NCBI RefSeq assembly: GCF_004341375.1
Contig: NZ_SLXO01000004.1
Coordinates: forward strand, 62,001-126,000
DNA from: Rhodothalassium salexigens DSM 2132
GTDB taxonomy: Bacteria; Pseudomonadota; Alphaproteobacteria; Sphingomonadales; Rhodothalassiaceae
Length of the DNA: 64,000 bases
Direction: 5' to 3'
The notes beneath the pieces were generated by a model. It was not told the origin of the DNA, ran no database searches, and saw only the letters and a list, made by a program, of their open reading frames with translations. The position numbers were made by a program, and so were the translations under genes. This document shows positions 62,769 to 64,000 of this stretch, one piece after another; position 1 is the first letter of the stretch; each line of letters starts with the position of its first letter.

Positions 62769-64000
62769 GGCGCGAACCCCCGCGGCCGGTCGACCGCGCC
62801 CACCCGGCCCTCGGCATTGGCCAGGGTGGCCATGGGGTAGGCGCAATAGTCGGCGGCGTAATAGGCGCTCGGCCGGTGGTTGCCGGAGATGCCGACACCG
62901 CCGAACGGCGCGCTGGACGCGGCGCCCGGCAGCGGCCGGTTCCAGTTGACGATGCCGGCGCGCGCCCGGGCCGAGAACCGGTCCCAGCGCGCCGCATTGT
63001 CCGAGATCAGCCCGGCGGCGAGCCCGTAGCGCGTGGCGTTGGCGAGCCCCAGGGCCGCCTCGAAGTCGGCGGCGCGCTGGACCTGGAGCACCGGCCCGAA
63101 GATCTCCTCGTCGGCCAAGTCGGCCAGGCCGGACACGTCGATCAGGCCGGGGCGGACGAACGCGCCCGCCGGGTCCGGCCGTTCGGGCGCCACGAGCGCG
63201 CGCGCGCCCCGGTCGAGCAGCGCCTGCACCTGGGCCATCACCCGGTCGGCGGCCGCCGGCGCCACCAAGGGCCCCATGAACGGTTCGGGCTCGGCGTCCC
63301 AGGCACCGACCCGGATCGCCGGGATCAGCGCGGCGACCCGGTCGACGAGCGCGTCGCCCTCTGCGCCCGTGGGCACGATCAGCCGGCGCGCGCAGGTGCA
63401 GCGCTGGCCGCCCGACAGATAGGCCGACTGGGCGATCAGCAGCGCCGCCGGGTCGGGGTCTTCCACGTCCCAGGCGATCAGCGGGTTGTTGCCGCCCATT
63501 TCCAGCGCCAGCAGCTTGTCCGGCCGGCCGGCAAGCTGGCGGTGCAGGGCGGCGCCGGTGGCGGCACTGCCGGTGAACAGGATGCCGTCGACGCCGTCAT
63601 GGCCGCTCAACGCCATGCCGGTATCGCGCCCGCCCTGGACCAGATTGACCACGCCCGGCGGCAGGCCGGCCTCCTGCCAGCAGCGGACCATGATCTCGGC
63701 GACCGCCGGGGTCAGTTCGCTGGGCTTGAACACCACCGTGTTGCCGGCGATCAGCGCCGGCACGATGTGGCCGTTGGGCAGGTGGCCGGGGAAGTTATAG
63801 GGGCCGAACACCGCCATGACCCCGTGCGGGCGGTGCTCCAGCCGGGTGCGCAGCGCGCCGCTGACCGTGTCGTGAACGCCGGTGCGGTCGCGATAGGCCT
63901 GGCGCGAGATCGCCACCTTGTTGACCATGGCCTGGGCCTCGCCGGCGGCGTCCCAGCGCGCCTTGCCGGTCTCGCGCGCGATCGCTTGCGTCAGCCGGTC
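62765..64000 (-). CDS. astD: N-succinylglutamate 5-semialdehyde dehydrogenase (5' end outside window)
   Basis: The frame is open to the window edge; about 411 C-terminal residues are visible. This aldehyde dehydrogenase shows VFGPYNFPGHLPNGHIVPAL, the NAD-site FTGSAATGAAL, catalytic-glutamate region LALEMGGNNPLI, the cysteine motif GGQRCTCARRL and DEEIFGPVLQV. The stretch PYNFPGHLPNG and the upstream neighbour relation to astB identify AstD rather than a general enzyme. It oxidises succinylglutamate semialdehyde to succinylglutamate. Residues before the ATG-like codon at 63928 (ETGKARWDAAGEAQ) are conserved, so that codon is not the start. Confidence 0.94.
   Translation of the reverse strand, partial: DRLTQAIARETGKARWDAAGEAQAMVNKVAISRQAYRDRTGVHDTVSGALRTRLEHRPHGVMAVFGPYNFPGHLPNGHIVPALIAGNTVVFKPSELTPAVAEIMVRCWQEAGLPPGVVNLVQGGRDTGMALSGHDGVDGILFTGSAATGAALHRQLAGRPDKLLALEMGGNNPLIAWDVEDPDPAALLIAQSAYLSGGQRCTCARRLIVPTGAEGDALVDRVAALIPAIRVGAWDAEPEPFMGPLVAPAAADRVMAQVQALLDRGARALVAPERPDPAGAFVRPGLIDVSGLADLADEEIFGPVLQVQRAADFEAALGLANATRYGLAAGLISDNAARWDRFSARARAGIVNWNRPLPGAASSAPFGGVGISGNHRPSAYYAADYCAYPMATLANAEGRVGAVDRPRGFAP

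Overview
The window is very GC-rich with dense gene packing. It reads as chromosome from an anoxygenic phototrophic alphaproteobacterium, a purple bacterium most like Rhodospirillales-type relatives. This rests on a complete crtEF-bchCXYZ-pufQBALMC photosynthesis superoperon, the alphaproteobacterial lptCAB-rpoN-hpf-ptsN cluster, a CheY-CheZ pair, ccr/mcd of the ethylmalonyl-CoA pathway, and the DUF1150-Hsp20 and murA-DUF2948 neighbourhoods. The taxonomic placement is an inference from gene order, not from a marker phylogeny.

Layout. 1-6.1 kb holds acyl-CoA and electron-transfer metabolism: the 3' end of ccr, mcd, a HIG1-type membrane protein, etfBA and a 3-hydroxyacyl-CoA dehydrogenase. 6.2-11.3 kb is a TonB energising operon of the DUF3450/TtpC type that has no exbD. 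11.4-20.8 kb, on the minus strand, carries a TonB-dependent receptor, a small PepSY membrane protein and two tandem giant secreted Asp-box (BNR) beta-propeller proteins. 21-24.3 kb has two GT4 glycosyltransferases and a small secreted protein. 24.5-28 kb has a DUF1499 protein, an acyl-CoA dehydrogenase, an SCP2 protein and a HAD hydrolase. 28-29.7 kb is cheY-cheZ. 30-36.3 kb has ribF, a MEST-like hydrolase, an amidohydrolase broken by a frameshift, a ferritin-like diiron protein, a MaoC dehydratase and a ribonuclease D-like exonuclease.

36.4-47.5 kb is envelope and housekeeping: LPS transport (lptCAB), sigma-54, ribosome hibernation factor, EIIA-Ntr, DUF1150 and Hsp20 (with an apparent ROSE-type RNA thermometer), a Sel1/SPOR protein, dcd, murA, DUF2948 and an M23 peptidase. 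47.7-59.2 kb is the photosynthesis superoperon. It makes GGPP and methylates carotenoids (crtE, crtF), reduces chlorin to bacteriochlorin (bchXYZ), oxidises the C3 hydroxyethyl group (bchC), and builds LH1 and the reaction centre with its tetraheme cytochrome (pufBALMC). Both crtE and bchC are preceded by twin CrtJ/PpsR palindromes with identical geometry. tspO and fpr flank it, and the window ends in astD-astB (arginine succinyltransferase pathway), with astD cut by the window edge.

No tRNA, rRNA, CRISPR array, insertion sequence or phage gene was recognised. The most unusual items are the Hsp20 thermometer, the exbD-less TonB operon facing the paired BNR proteins plus receptor, the duplicated CrtJ/PpsR operator geometry, and the broken amidohydrolase gene.
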